Source: Verrucomicrobiota bacterium
GTDB taxonomy: Bacteria; Verrucomicrobiota; Verrucomicrobiia; Verrucomicrobiales; Verrucomicrobiaceae
Assembly: GCA_025360015.1 (NCBI GenBank)
Contig: JANYCZ010000029.1
Coordinates: 229,330-293,329, forward strand
Direction of reading: 5' to 3'
Length of the DNA: 64,000 nt
The notes under the pieces were generated by a model. The model ran no database searches. It was not told where the DNA came from and saw only the letters and a program-made list of their open reading frames with translations. Positions 43,150 through 53,297 of the stretch are shown here, piece after piece (the stretch's first letter is position 1; every line of letters begins with the position of its first letter). Both the position numbers and the translations under genes were made by a program.

Positions 43150-44265
43150 TCAGCGTTTTGGTAACGCAGGGGCCTTCAGAACCTTTTCCAGCGCCTTGAT
43201 CCGTGCATCGTCCGGCTTCCCATCGGGGCCGAGTGTGGGCTGGAGCCAGCCGCCTTCGTCGTGCTCGTTCCACGCATAGATGAGGATGGCATTGGCGGGG
43301 TTGAGATCGCGATTTGCCTGCGTCCATGCGATGGCCGCACGCACATGCGCGCCGAGTTCATCCGGCGTCGCCGTTGTAGCGTCAATGAGGGGTTTTTGAA
43401 GGGCACTCGGTGTGGGGTCGGGTGTGGCCTTGACCCATGAACACCATGACGGCGGACGTTCCTGTCGTGGGCGTGTGTCCCAGCCGGCCGTGGCAAAGGT
43501 GATGCAAGGGGTGCGATCACGCTTCCATTTGGCCCACAGCTTTTCGCTCACCGAATAGGATGTGAGCCGCTCATAGGTGTCGGGATCGGAGGTGTAGCCT
43601 TTGCCTGAGCAGGCATATTCGGAGACGGCATCAAAGCCCAGCGCCGCTCGATCCTTCTCCGCCTCCCAGCCCATGAGAACGAGATACGGCACCTTGAGGC
43701 CTGCGGCTGTGGCTTGGCGCTTCAACTCCTCCCACTCGGTCTTGCCGAGTTTCGTGGTCTTTTCAAACAAATACAGCAGCGGTCGGCCGTTGAGCACGGT
43801 TTGATACTCGGGATGCAGGAAGTGCTTCACGATTTTACTCCAGACTTGCGTGCCCGCTTTGTCGATCCGCGCACCCTCCTCCACGAGGCAGTAGCGGATG
43901 CCTTTCCTGTCCTTCGTGGCGAGGTAACGGTTTAAACCAATGCTCATGCCCGGCGCTTCATCGAGGTAGTCCACGAAGGCCCAGTAGTTCAGTCCCGCCT
44001 GCGCCGCATAGGCGATCTCCTGCTCCATGACCGCCTGCGAGTCGCCATTGATTCTCACTGTGCCTTCGTCCAGCAACTGTCCGAACCACGGCAGCCGAAA
44101 GTGAAACTTCGGCTGCCCCAGCGAAAACTCGACTGCCTTCACCACACTGCCATCTCCATACCAGCCATCCCAGCGGATCGCGCCGACGATGGGTGTTTCA
44201 TCGGAAGCGTGTAATGCCACGAGCGAAGCCAGCAAGGCTACGATGAGTGTGAGGAGTCGTTTCAT
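43150..44265 (-). CDS. secreted GH99-like / WbsX-like glycosidase
   Basis: A 371-residue protein with signal peptide (MKRLLTLIVALLASLVALHA). The TIM-barrel-like body has IRWDGWYGDG near the start, AGLNYWAFVDYLDEA, VPYLVLMGWE and the C-terminal AILIYAWNEHDEGGWLQPTL, the WNE..EG pattern of GH99-like (WbsX) proteins where the Glu is a candidate catalytic residue. Such proteins often work on mannans or related polysaccharides; the substrate is not shown by sequence. The start at 44265 is set by the signal peptide. Confidence 0.8.
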   Translation of the reverse strand: MKRLLTLIVALLASLVALHASDETPIVGAIRWDGWYGDGSVVKAVEFSLGQPKFHFRLPWFGQLLDEGTVRINGDSQAVMEQEIAYAAQAGLNYWAFVDYLDEAPGMSIGLNRYLATKDRKGIRYCLVEEGARIDKAGTQVWSKIVKHFLHPEYQTVLNGRPLLYLFEKTTKLGKTEWEELKRQATAAGLKVPYLVLMGWEAEKDRAALGFDAVSEYACSGKGYTSDPDTYERLTSYSVSEKLWAKWKRDRTPCITFATAGWDTRPRQERPPSWCSWVKATPDPTPSALQKPLIDATTATPDELGAHVRAAIAWTQANRDLNPANAILIYAWNEHDEGGWLQPTLGPDGKPDDARIKALEKVLKAPALPKR

Positions 44266-44358
44266 TTGGAGATGACGGCAGAAAGAGCTGTCCTGTTTCA
44301 TTTGCGGTTGCACCCAAAATCCGTCACATAGACGAGCCAACGGGACCCGTGTGGACGT

Positions 44359-45153
44359 CTAAAAACTGATGTAGCCCACCGGCACTTCAGCCTTGGGCCG
44401 GAGTTTGAAGTCGCGGTCCACGATGCAGGGCGCCTGGGTGACGGAGAGGATCTCTTTGATGAATTTGGCGCTGGTGTCGGGGTTTGCCTCCACGAGGAGG
44501 ACGTTGCCCGCAGCATCACGAATGATGAGCACGTAGCCGTAGTTTTTCACCCCATAGGGCGAGTCCGGGTCCTGACTGTAGGTGAGGCGGACGGGCTGGG
44601 TGGCATGGACCATCTTGGACTGCGCACGGACGTTGACGTCGAACTCCTCCTTTTGCAGCACGATCAGATCGCCGTTGGGTTCAGAGACATTTTTGCCGAG
44701 GGTGAGCGCCAGTCCGCGGGCGTTCTGCAGGTCGCGGTTCACCTCCTGGTTGCTGAGATTGAAGTTATAGATGTACTCGAAAACCCGATGGTCGCTGTCG
44801 GCAGGGCCGCGGTTGCTTTTGGATGGCAGGGTCTGGCAGACGAGGCGGTACTTGGCCGGAGGTGCCACCGCGCTGGCGGCAGCGGGCGCTGGCGCGGGGG
44901 CGGACGCGGCAGCCGGGTTGGCGTTCTGCCCCACCCAGCAGGCGATGTAAGCACCGTCCTCCTTGCACAGCGTTTTGATCTTAACGACGAGGGGCTGCTG
45001 ATCGTTGACGCGCTTCAAGGTCACGCTGTCACCGGACACTGCCGTGATCTCCGCCTCCAGCAGCGTACCCGCAAGACTGACAAATACGCGCGTCTCCGCC
45101 TTCGCCAAGGGGACGAGGAGGAGGGATAGAACGAACAAGCCAAGGAAGCGCAT
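44359..45153 (-). CDS. exported protein with SHD1-like N-terminal domain
   Basis: A 264-residue protein with signal peptide MRFLGLFVLSLLLVPLAKAE. Residues 20-75 (SLAGTLLEAEITAVSGDSVT, LKRVNDQQPLVVKIKTLCKE) match the SHD1/SLA1-type module frequent in planctomycetal and verrucomicrobial secreted proteins, a small beta barrel thought to bind peptides. An Ala/Pro linker follows (residues 80-105), then a beta-rich domain with EYIYNFNLSNQEVNR and VLLVEANPDTSAKFIKE, unknown. Lies 53 bases downstream of pyruvate kinase on the same strand. Confidence 0.75.
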   Translation of the reverse strand: MRFLGLFVLSLLLVPLAKAETRVFVSLAGTLLEAEITAVSGDSVTLKRVNDQQPLVVKIKTLCKEDGAYIACWVGQNANPAAASAPAPAPAAASAVAPPAKYRLVCQTLPSKSNRGPADSDHRVFEYIYNFNLSNQEVNRDLQNARGLALTLGKNVSEPNGDLIVLQKEEFDVNVRAQSKMVHATQPVRLTYSQDPDSPYGVKNYGYVLIIRDAAGNVLLVEANPDTSAKFIKEILSVTQAPCIVDRDFKLRPKAEVPVGYISF

Positions 45154-45206
45154 GGTCAGGAAATACGGCATTATCCGGCCTATGTTGCCGGAGTTGCCGC
45201 AGGCTT

Positions 45207-46616
<1,410 letters not shown>

Positions 46617-46678
46617 GGAGGGCATAATGAAAGCAGGTGGCGGGCCAGCGTTGGCCCTGTCTCGCTGCCGCGCAAGGC

Positions 46679-47509
46679 TTAGAACGCAAAGAGTGCGTTG
46701 TAATTGGCGGCGATGATGCCTTGCATTTCATCCACAGGCATGCCGCGCACCTGCGCCAGCAGCTCATAGCTCACGCGCAAGTTGGCGGGGTGATTGAGTG
46801 CCTTGCCATCGGCAGCATGCAGCGGGTGAGGGTTCAGCTCATCTGGCGGCCACATGTCGGGGGCGTCCGTTTCGGCGAGGAGTCGGTCCAGCGGTACCAC
46901 TTTGAAGACGGCGAGCTGCGCGGCTTTGCGCGGATGGCCGAAGTAGGGCGAGAGTGAAAAGCGTGCGCCCAGAGCAGCGAACTGCGGGATCATCTCGGCA
47001 GCGCCGCCATACGAATGCAGGAGGAAGCCGCGCCGTGGCAGCGTGCAGTGGCGCAGGGTTTCTTCCAGCAGTCCGAAGGCGCGCAGGCAATGAATGGTGG
47101 CGGGGCGGTCGAACTCAACGGCAAGGGCGAGCTGCGTGCGGAAGCATTCGAGCTGGGCATCGATGTCCGGGTTTTCAATCCAGCGGTCGAGGCCGATCTC
47201 ACCCACGACGGCCTTTGGGTGACCTACCAGAAGCTGCCGCAGCGTGGTGGCCCAGTCCTGTGTGCGTTCTTTGACATACCACGGGTGCAGGCCAAAGGCG
47301 GGCCGTATCCAGGAGTGCTTGCGCGCATGCTCTGCGACAGCAGGCCAGTCTTCTTCGCAGGAGCCGTTGACGATCATCTCCACGAGGCCGGTCTGCGGCA
47401 GCATGGCGATGATGTCCTCACGCCACGGGTCGAGCCGGTCGTCCTGGAGGTGATTGTGGGCGTCGTAGAGCACGGGGATCAATTTACGATTGATGAATTG
47501 TGAAGGCAC
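46679..47509 (-). CDS. TatD-family metal-dependent hydrolase
   Basis: A 276-residue TIM-barrel nuclease-type hydrolase. Metal ligands: DAHNHLQDDR (HxH), GEIGLDRW (Glu), ATIHCLRAFG (His), FLLHSYGGAA (His) and AETDAPDMW (Asp). TatD proteins act as 3'-5' exonucleases or D-aminoacyl-tRNA deacylases. It starts one base from the intrinsic terminator of the Do protease gene and ends 62 bases from pyruvate kinase. Clear family, precise role unknown. Confidence 0.88.
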   Translation of the reverse strand: MPSQFINRKLIPVLYDAHNHLQDDRLDPWREDIIAMLPQTGLVEMIVNGSCEEDWPAVAEHARKHSWIRPAFGLHPWYVKERTQDWATTLRQLLVGHPKAVVGEIGLDRWIENPDIDAQLECFRTQLALAVEFDRPATIHCLRAFGLLEETLRHCTLPRRGFLLHSYGGAAEMIPQFAALGARFSLSPYFGHPRKAAQLAVFKVVPLDRLLAETDAPDMWPPDELNPHPLHAADGKALNHPANLRVSYELLAQVRGMPVDEMQGIIAANYNALFAF

Positions 47510-47545
47510 AAAAAAGCCCGCGCATGCCTCACAGCATACGCGGGC
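47510..47545 (-). terminator. intrinsic terminator of the Do-protease gene
   Basis: GCCCGCG(C)ATGC pairs with GCAT(A)CGCGGGC over 11 pairs with one mismatch, and the minus strand continues into a T tract (plus-strand A run 47510-47515). It lies 20 bases past the protease stop and directly before the TatD start. Confidence 0.85.
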
Positions 47546-47564
47546 GGTGGATGAATCACCTCAC

Positions 47565-49304
47565 TCAGTTGTTCGGGATCATGAGCAGCTTCGTGTCGCC
47601 TTTGCTCCAGACGCGGAGGAGCACGGTTTTGTCGCTGCCTTTGGCCAGGGTGCGGGCTTCGGCGGCGTTGGCGACGGGCTTGCGGTTTACGTGGGAGATG
47701 ACGTCGCTTTCCTGGACGCCCATAGCGGCGGCGCGGCTGTCGGCATCCAGCTTGGTGACAATGACGCCGCTGACGTTGTTGGGGATGTCGTGACGCTCCC
47801 GCAGCGCCTGGGTGAGGGTCTGGACGGTGACGCCGCTGACGAGCTCGCCGACGTTGTCCTTGGACTGGGCACCGGGGCCCTGGCGTGGGATGCCACGCTG
47901 CCCGCCGCTGATTTCAGAGAGGGCCTCCTCGGGCAGGGCTTCCAGGGTGGCGTTCACGGTGAGGCGCTTGCCGCCGCGCATAAGGTCGATGGGGATCTGG
48001 CTGCCGGGCTTGGTACCGCTGACGATGAGGCGCAGACGGCTGCTGCTGTCCACGCGCTGGTGGTTGATGGCGACGATGACGTCTTCAAGCTGGATGCCGG
48101 CCTTCTCCGCCGGGGAGCCCGCGCCCACCATCATGACGACCGCACCGCCCTGCTCCTTGAGGCCAAGGCGCTCTGTGAGCGCGCTGTCGATGTCGGTGAT
48201 CTGCACGCCGAGGAAGCCGCGCTGCACCGCGCCATCATCCAGCAAGTCTTCCACGATGTGGAGGGCCATGTTGATCGGGATGGCAAAGCCGATGCCGGCA
48301 TTCATGCCGGTGCGGGAAAGGATGGCGGTGCTGATGCCGATGACGCGGCCCATGCCGTCCACCAGCGGACCGCCGGAGTTGCCGGGATTGATGGAGGCAT
48401 CCGTCTGGATGAAGTCTTCATAGCCCTGGACGCCACGACCGCCCCGGCCGCTGCCTTTGACGATGCCTTCATTGCTGCGGCCCAAAGCGCTGACGATGCC
48501 CTGGGTGACGGAGCGGCTGAGCTCCATGGGGGCACCGGCGGCGAGCACGATGTCTCCCACGCGGAGCTTCGAGCTGTCGCCCAGCGTGGCGGGCTTGAGG
48601 CCGGTGGCGTCGATCTTGATGAGGGCCACGTCGGTGAGCGGGTCCGTGCCGATGATCTGGGCGCGGTAGGTGCGGGTGGAGCCGTTGTCATCCACATCGA
48701 CGTCGATCTTTTTGGCATCTGCCACGACGTGGTTGTTGGTGATGATGTAGCCGTCTGGCGTGATGATCATGCCGGAGCCGACGCCCTGGGACTGATGGGC
48801 CTCATCGTCAGGCTGCTGCTGCTGCGGGCGCTGCTGCTGGCCACCGCCACCGCCGCCACGGCGGCGTGGGTTCTGTTGGGGTGGCTCATCGTCTTCGTTC
48901 ATGCCGCCAAAGGGGTCCTGCCCGCCGCCGCCGGGTGCGCCGAAGAAGCGGTAGAAGAAGGGGCGGAGCTGCGGCGGGATCTGGTCCGCGCTGGGCGCCT
49001 TGATCGGTGTGGAGGAGTGGATGGTGACCACGCTGGGGAGGATTCTTTCTACCACATTCGCATAGCTCATCTGCATCTGGCCGTTGTTCGGCAGGGGGCT
49101 GGTGTCCGTGAGAAGCTTGGCGATGAAGTCGGAAGGCGGCGGCGTCTTCGAGCCCGCAGGTGGCAGCAGAGGCGGAGGCGTGAGGGGCTGCTCTGGCGCG
49201 GCAGGCGGCAGCGCCCCTGGCTGCTGGGCCTGGAGGGAGGGCAGGCCTGACGCCAGCATGCCGGCGCAGGTGAACGCGATGCAAAGGCGGGGTTGAGTTT
49301 TCAT
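47565..49304 (-). CDS. Do-family (DegP/HtrA) periplasmic serine protease
   Basis: A 579-residue protein with signal peptide (MKTQPRLCIAFTCAGMLASG). Trypsin-like domain: His in YIITNNHVVADAKKIDV, Asp in DPLTDVALIKIDATG, Ser in SINPGNSGGPLVDGMGRVIG. Two PDZ domains follow (GFLGVQITDID, then GVTVQTLTQALRERHDI). A Gly/Gln/Pro-rich insert near residues 125-150 lies between the N-terminal strand and the catalytic core, in the place of the DegP LA loop but longer. The protein degrades or chaperones misfolded envelope proteins. It has its own terminator and probably acts alone. Confidence 0.93.
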   Translation of the reverse strand: MKTQPRLCIAFTCAGMLASGLPSLQAQQPGALPPAAPEQPLTPPPLLPPAGSKTPPPSDFIAKLLTDTSPLPNNGQMQMSYANVVERILPSVVTIHSSTPIKAPSADQIPPQLRPFFYRFFGAPGGGGQDPFGGMNEDDEPPQQNPRRRGGGGGGQQQRPQQQQPDDEAHQSQGVGSGMIITPDGYIITNNHVVADAKKIDVDVDDNGSTRTYRAQIIGTDPLTDVALIKIDATGLKPATLGDSSKLRVGDIVLAAGAPMELSRSVTQGIVSALGRSNEGIVKGSGRGGRGVQGYEDFIQTDASINPGNSGGPLVDGMGRVIGISTAILSRTGMNAGIGFAIPINMALHIVEDLLDDGAVQRGFLGVQITDIDSALTERLGLKEQGGAVVMMVGAGSPAEKAGIQLEDVIVAINHQRVDSSSRLRLIVSGTKPGSQIPIDLMRGGKRLTVNATLEALPEEALSEISGGQRGIPRQGPGAQSKDNVGELVSGVTVQTLTQALRERHDIPNNVSGVIVTKLDADSRAAAMGVQESDVISHVNRKPVANAAEARTLAKGSDKTVLLRVWSKGDTKLLMIPNN

Positions 49305-49464
49305 GTGAATGCGTGGGGGTTGGGATTTTTCAGCGGTTCTCGGAGGAGCGCAGGACTTACAGACTTAGTGAGACGGGGAATGTTGAACAATTTTGCGCGA
49401 AAGAAAGAGACTCTTTCGCAGCTCAAACCACGGATACCAAGAACGGTTGTGAGGCCGTTTTGGG

Positions 49465-49684
49465 CTGCGGAGCGCGGAATTTATTGATTCGCTGGCTCAC
49501 CCTTCGGGCTCCCTGCGGTCGTCGATCTCGCTCCGCTTGGTCCGCAGCCGGTCGCCTGTACTTTGCGGGTGAAACTCCAGGCCTCATTCCGCAAACACAG
49601 TGATCCCGGTGTGAGCAGCCTGTAGATGAATCGCGGAGCGGCTTCTGCTGCGGAGCGCTGCGGAATAAATTCCGCGCTCCGCAG
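49465..49684. repeat. 21-bp perfect inverted repeat around about 180 bases
   Basis: CTGCGGAGCGCGGAATTTAT (plus T; 49465-49485) recurs as its exact complement at 49664-49684. The interval between holds a further CGCTGGCTCACCCTTCGGGC-type stretch and no gene. It fills most of the 395-base gap between the Do protease and the oxidoreductase. Related GC-rich sequence with GGATTTATCC is visible near 52396. It could be a non-autonomous mobile repeat. Confidence 0.7.
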
Positions 49685-49699
49685 AGGCCGCTGAGCGGC

Positions 49700-50728
49700 C
49701 TACTTGCGTGCTTCCGCCAGCGCCTTGTCCATCACTTCCGTGAGGGTGACTTCGGCGCCGTTGCGGCGTTTGCTTTCGTCGGCGGCTTCCATGAAGGCGT
49801 AGATTTCGAGGGTTTCCTCGGGTGAGACTGGGGCGACGCCGGTGCGGAAGAAATGGACGATGGAGTAGAGCAGGGGATCGTAGCCGTCGTAGGTGCCGAT
49901 GGGGGCTTCGCCTTTCTCGCCGACGGCTTTGCCGCCGTAGCCCTTGGCTTCGGTGAAGGTGCCGGTGCGGCCGCCTGCCCAGGTGCCGGTGACGGTGATG
50001 CGGCTGACGGTTTCCTTGGTCTCCTTTTTGGTGACTTTGTCCACCGTGGTGACTTCCTCCATGACGGTGCCGCGCTTCACGCTCTGGCAGCCGGTGCCCA
50101 TGACGGTGAAGAGGGACTCCACGCCGTGGATGCCATACCAGAAGAGATCGGGGTGGTGCTCCTCCAAGCTGGCCGGGCTGGTGGTGCTGGCCTCTTTCAC
50201 CTTGCCGATGCTGCCGCCGCGCACCGCCTGCGTGCCTTTGCCAAAGCGCAGCGAGGAGGAGGAGAACACAGGAATGCTGGCCTTCTTGGAGGCCTCGAAA
50301 ATCTTGATGGCATCGACGAGGGTGCCCGCGATCGGTTTGTCGAGGAAGACCGGCTTGTGCGCTTCGATGCAGGGCAGCACCTGCTCCAGGTGCACGCGGC
50401 CGTCGTTCGATTCGAGGAAGACGACGTCCACCTTGTCGAGCAGGTCATGGATGGTGGGGACGATCTCCACGCCCAGCGCCTTGACCTTCTCGGTGTACTC
50501 CGGCACGCGCTTGGTGCTGGCCTCGATGTCCTTGGACCCCTGCGCATACGCGGCGACGAGGCGCACGCCCATGACCTCCGGCTTCTGCGGTGTTTCGTTC
50601 AGCGTCTTGGTAAAGGCCAGCACGTGCGAGGTGTCCAGCCCGATGATGCCCGCACGGATGTGCTGGGCGCTGGCATGGAGAGAAAGCAGCGCAAAAGCGC
50701 CAACGACGAAGAGCAGGGAGCGAATCAT
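49700..50728 (-). CDS. exported Gfo/Idh/MocA-family oxidoreductase
   Basis: A 342-residue NAD(P)-dependent oxidoreductase with a signal peptide (MIRSLLFVVGAFALLSLHAS). The N-terminal Rossmann domain (RAGIIGLDTSHVLAFTKTLN) and the family DKPIAG box (FLDKPIAGTLVDAIKIFEAS) with the cofactor-near Lys are present, as is a beta-sheet C-terminal domain (ETVSRITVTGTWAGGRTGTF). Many verrucomicrobial members carry secretion signals and use tightly bound NADP; substrates are sugars or inositols in general. The GxGxxG loop here reads GLDTSH, a weakened form. Start ATG at 50728 gives the signal peptide. Confidence 0.85.
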   Translation of the reverse strand: MIRSLLFVVGAFALLSLHASAQHIRAGIIGLDTSHVLAFTKTLNETPQKPEVMGVRLVAAYAQGSKDIEASTKRVPEYTEKVKALGVEIVPTIHDLLDKVDVVFLESNDGRVHLEQVLPCIEAHKPVFLDKPIAGTLVDAIKIFEASKKASIPVFSSSSLRFGKGTQAVRGGSIGKVKEASTTSPASLEEHHPDLFWYGIHGVESLFTVMGTGCQSVKRGTVMEEVTTVDKVTKKETKETVSRITVTGTWAGGRTGTFTEAKGYGGKAVGEKGEAPIGTYDGYDPLLYSIVHFFRTGVAPVSPEETLEIYAFMEAADESKRRNGAEVTLTEVMDKALAEARK

Positions 50729-50856
50729 GGCCAAGGACTACGCTTCGGGTGCTGCGGCCTTTCGCAGCGGTTTTGGTGCCGAAACAGGCTGCGTAGGGGA
50801 AACGGCTCCCGGGCAGCACAAAAGGACTGAAACAGGTGCGAAAAAGCGGTGGTGAG

Positions 50857-51022
50857 GTTGGCCGCAAAGAGGCGCAAAAAAGCAGCAAAAAATACTGTGG
50901 AGTGGCAGTCAGAGAGCGGGTGCCCTTCGCAGAATAGAGTCCGATGGTTCAGATCGGACAGATCTTCAAAGCCAACAACAGTGACTCTCCTTTTGCTTTT
51001 TTTGCGCCTCTTTGCGGCCAAC
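50857..51022. repeat. 25-bp perfect inverted repeat (MITE-like)
   Basis: GTTGGCCGCAAAGAGGCGCA plus AAAAA (50857-50881) is exactly complementary to 50998-51022 (TTTTTTGCGCCTCTTTGCGG plus CCAAC). Beyond the perfect part, further pairs are possible. The 116 bases between carry a shorter palindrome near GATCGGACAGATC. It fills the 313-base gap between the oxidoreductase and the PQQ-type gene. No transposase is nearby. Confidence 0.8.
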
Positions 51023-51041
51023 GAGTCTGGCGTTTTGGAAT

Positions 51042-52334
51042 TCACCGCGTCCCCACGCAGTACACCGCCTTGTTGCTGCGCAGGATGAGGAGGTCTCCGC
51101 TTACCGCCGGAGTGCCGTTGAAGTGGGTGGTGTCGCTGGCGAATTCGTTGGTGCTTAGCAGTTCGTAGTTCGGCTTCGCCGCAAGGATGAAAGCACCGTT
51201 GCGGCGGGAGACGCAGATGATCTTGTCGCCGACGAGGACGGGGGAGGCGTAGAAGGGTTTGCCACCGCCACGAGAGCCCATGGTGGTGCGCTCGCGGTAG
51301 ATGTCCTTGCCGGTTTTGGCGTCGATGCACAGCGCGAATCCCTGGTCGTTGATGACGTAGAGGTGCCCGTCTTTGAGGATGGGGGTGGGGACGTAGGTGC
51401 TGGAGCTGCTGTCCCAGAGGATGGCCTTGGCACCGAGATCGCCTTTTCCGCCCAGCTTGATGGCGGTGCTGCGCGTGGCGGGGAAGCCGCCGAAGACATA
51501 GATCGTGTCGCCACCACCGGGGACGAGGCAGGGGGAGACGTTGCCGGTGAGGCCGTGCGTGGCATACCAGCGCAGCTTGCCGGTGTCGGGGTTCATGCCC
51601 CAGAGCTCCATGGGGATGGCGAGTGCGAGGTCGTCCACGCCTGCGCGCTTGAGGATGTTGGGCGTGCCGTAGGCCATGCCGAAATCGCCCTCGGCCTTCC
51701 ACACGATTTTGCCGGTCATTTTGTCGAGGCCGTAAAGCGCCTGGCTTTCGTCGGTGGCGTTTACGATGAGGAGGCCGCCATGCACGATGGGACTGGCGGC
51801 GGAGCCCCAGCGTCGTTCGCCGGAGCCCGTGCCGCAGGACGTCTGCCAGAGCTGTTTGCCCTGCAGGTCAAAGGCCAGCGCGCCGCTCTTGCCGAAGAAG
51901 ACATAGACGAGCTCGCCATCGGTCACCGGCGTGTGGGTGGCATAGCCGTGCTCGGTGATGTAGCCGGTGAAGGGATCCTCCGCTGCGGCGCTGGGCACCT
52001 TGGCATCCCAGAGGATTTTGCCATCCGCCCGGTTGAGGCAGATGAGATGCCGCACGAGCAGGCTCATGTCCTTCGCGCCTTCTTTGTCGCCGTAGCCCGT
52101 CCAGCAGGTGATGAAAACCTTGTCTCCGAGGACGATGGGGCTGGAAGCACCGGGCCCCGGCAGATCCGTTTTCCAGCGCAGGTTTTCCGTGTCGCTCCAC
52201 GTCAGCGGGATCTTCGCGTCCGTGACGATGGCCGCGCCCGTGGGGCCGAGAAAGCGCGGCCAGTCATTGGCAGCGGCGGTGAGAAAGATGGGTGTGGCAA
52301 AGACGAGCGCGAGCGCGCAGCGGAGCAGGTTCAT
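51042..52334 (-). CDS. exported PQQ-type beta-propeller protein
   Basis: A 430-residue protein with signal peptide (MNLLRCALALVFATPIFLTA). The mature start NDWPRFLGPTGAAIVTDAKI is the verrucomicrobial/planctomycetal PQQ-like family (WPRFLGP..). Propeller blades are seen in CLNRADGKILWDAKVPSA, FDLQGKQLWQTS, LDKMTGKIVWKAEG, MNPDTGKLRWYATHG and IDAKTGKDIYRER. No dehydrogenase residues are obvious, so it is more likely a binding or scaffold protein of the BamB type than an enzyme. Single-gene unit. Confidence 0.88.
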   Translation of the reverse strand: MNLLRCALALVFATPIFLTAAANDWPRFLGPTGAAIVTDAKIPLTWSDTENLRWKTDLPGPGASSPIVLGDKVFITCWTGYGDKEGAKDMSLLVRHLICLNRADGKILWDAKVPSAAAEDPFTGYITEHGYATHTPVTDGELVYVFFGKSGALAFDLQGKQLWQTSCGTGSGERRWGSAASPIVHGGLLIVNATDESQALYGLDKMTGKIVWKAEGDFGMAYGTPNILKRAGVDDLALAIPMELWGMNPDTGKLRWYATHGLTGNVSPCLVPGGGDTIYVFGGFPATRSTAIKLGGKGDLGAKAILWDSSSSTYVPTPILKDGHLYVINDQGFALCIDAKTGKDIYRERTTMGSRGGGKPFYASPVLVGDKIICVSRRNGAFILAAKPNYELLSTNEFASDTTHFNGTPAVSGDLLILRSNKAVYCVGTR

Positions 52335-52475
52335 GTGAGGAGGGGGATAACCCTGCGGGCGGGGGAAAGTTACGGGGGAGGTGTAGGCTGTGGAACGCGG
52401 GATTTATCCCGCTGGGTGTTTACGGCGGTCCGAGCGCCACTGGACAATCCAAACGTGAAGGAGTAACATGGAGCC

Positions 52476-52736
52476 ATGACCGCCACCGTTGAGCGCATTC
52501 GCAAAGAAGCCAGCCAGCTCCCCTTTGATGAACGGGTGGCTCTGGTGCGGGTGCTCGAATTTGATCTCGATGCGGCACCTGCTGCACTGGATGATCCTGC
52601 CGAATTCGAGGCGGAATGGGATGCCATGATCAAGACCCGGGTTGATGAGATTGAGGCAGGGACGGCGAAGCTGATTCCTTTCGATGAAGTCGAGGCTGAG
52701 ATGGATGTGTTTGTGGCATCGATCGCCAAGGCATGA
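52476..52736 (+). CDS. addiction-module antitoxin (ParE-partner family)
   Basis: An 86-residue protein, MTATVERIRKEASQLPFDER, with helix VALVRVLEFDLD and a Trp in EFEAEWDAMIKTRVDEIEAG, the pattern of PF09720 'putative addiction module component', whose consensus is 'l...eR..L...l..s....'. It ends with a four-base overlap (ATGA) with the toxin gene, as usual for these pairs. An acidic, helical protein expected to bind the toxin and the shared promoter. Confidence 0.85.
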   Translation: MTATVERIRKEASQLPFDERVALVRVLEFDLDAAPAALDDPAEFEAEWDAMIKTRVDEIEAGTAKLIPFDEVEAEMDVFVASIAKA

Positions 52737-53050
52737 GTCCCATCGTCTTCCACGCTGACGCCCGCGAGGAATACCGTGAGGCGATCCGCTACTACTTCGA
52801 GATCGATCCCGATCTCCAGGCCGATTTTCGTACAGACGTCCGGCGGCATTTGAGGATGATCGCGGACAATCCTGAGCTGTTCAGTGTCCGGCGCTACAGT
52901 GTCAGACGTGCCAATCTGAAGCGCTTTGGTCTTTATTACATCGCCTACACCCTATGGAAGGGGCTGGTGGTTGTTGTGGCAGTCGGGCATGTTCGAAAAC
53001 GCCCGTATTACTGGCGTCGCCGCCCCAAGAACTACCTCGATACTCATTGA
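52733..53050 (+). CDS. RelE/ParE-family toxin
   Basis: A 105-residue protein, MSPIVFHADAREEYREAIRY, with FRTDVRRHLRMIADNPELFS, VRRANLKRFGLYYIAYTLWK and VAVGHVRKRPYYWRRR, the full ParE/RelE fold with its Arg-rich end. It is encoded with the overlapping antitoxin at 52476. ParE types hit DNA gyrase and RelE types cut mRNA on the ribosome; the sequence pattern favours the ParE side but does not prove it. It is followed by a REP cluster and a transposase. Confidence 0.85.
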   Translation: MSPIVFHADAREEYREAIRYYFEIDPDLQADFRTDVRRHLRMIADNPELFSVRRYSVRRANLKRFGLYYIAYTLWKGLVVVVAVGHVRKRPYYWRRRPKNYLDTH

Positions 53051-53057
53051 TGGAGAG

Positions 53058-53081
53058 AAAAAAAGCTACGCACTGCGTAGC
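53058..53081 (-). terminator. short intrinsic terminator, minus strand
   Basis: The 6-bp stem GCTACG/CGTAGC (53065-53070, 53076-53081) with a 5-nt loop continues on the minus strand into seven T (plus-strand A tract 53058-53064). Faces the IS200-like transposase gene on the minus strand and protects the toxin gene from its read-through. Confidence 0.6.
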
Positions 53082-53172
53082 CAATTGACCTCAACCCATT
53101 GGCGACTGCGCATGAGAGGGGCGTGATGATGTCGCTTTTGACCGGCCTGCGCTGCGTTTTTCTGCGCAACAA

Positions 53173-53270
53173 GCGCGTAGCGCTGGCATAACGGTAGCCG
53201 TGGGTGCCAACCCACGGATTCGCATGGTCCATGCCTTTCGAATTCCGTGGAACCGCGTAGCGGTGACACA
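53173..53270. repeat. REP element, family C, copy 1
   Basis: GCGCGTAGCGCTGGCATAAC, then GGTAGCCGTGGGTG..CCCACGG hairpin, then CGTGGAACCGCGTAGCGGTG. About 98 bases. It lies just 27 bases from the stop of the IS200-like gene and recurs inverted at 53775 and direct at 54004. Confidence 0.85.
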
Positions 53271-53297
53271 AACCTCCGCGTCACCCCACGTTCGCCT

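Noticed and set aside
47490..49250. 586-codon plus-strand frame opposite the Do protease
   Set aside because: Antisense shadow; the protease frame has signal peptide, triad and PDZ motifs.
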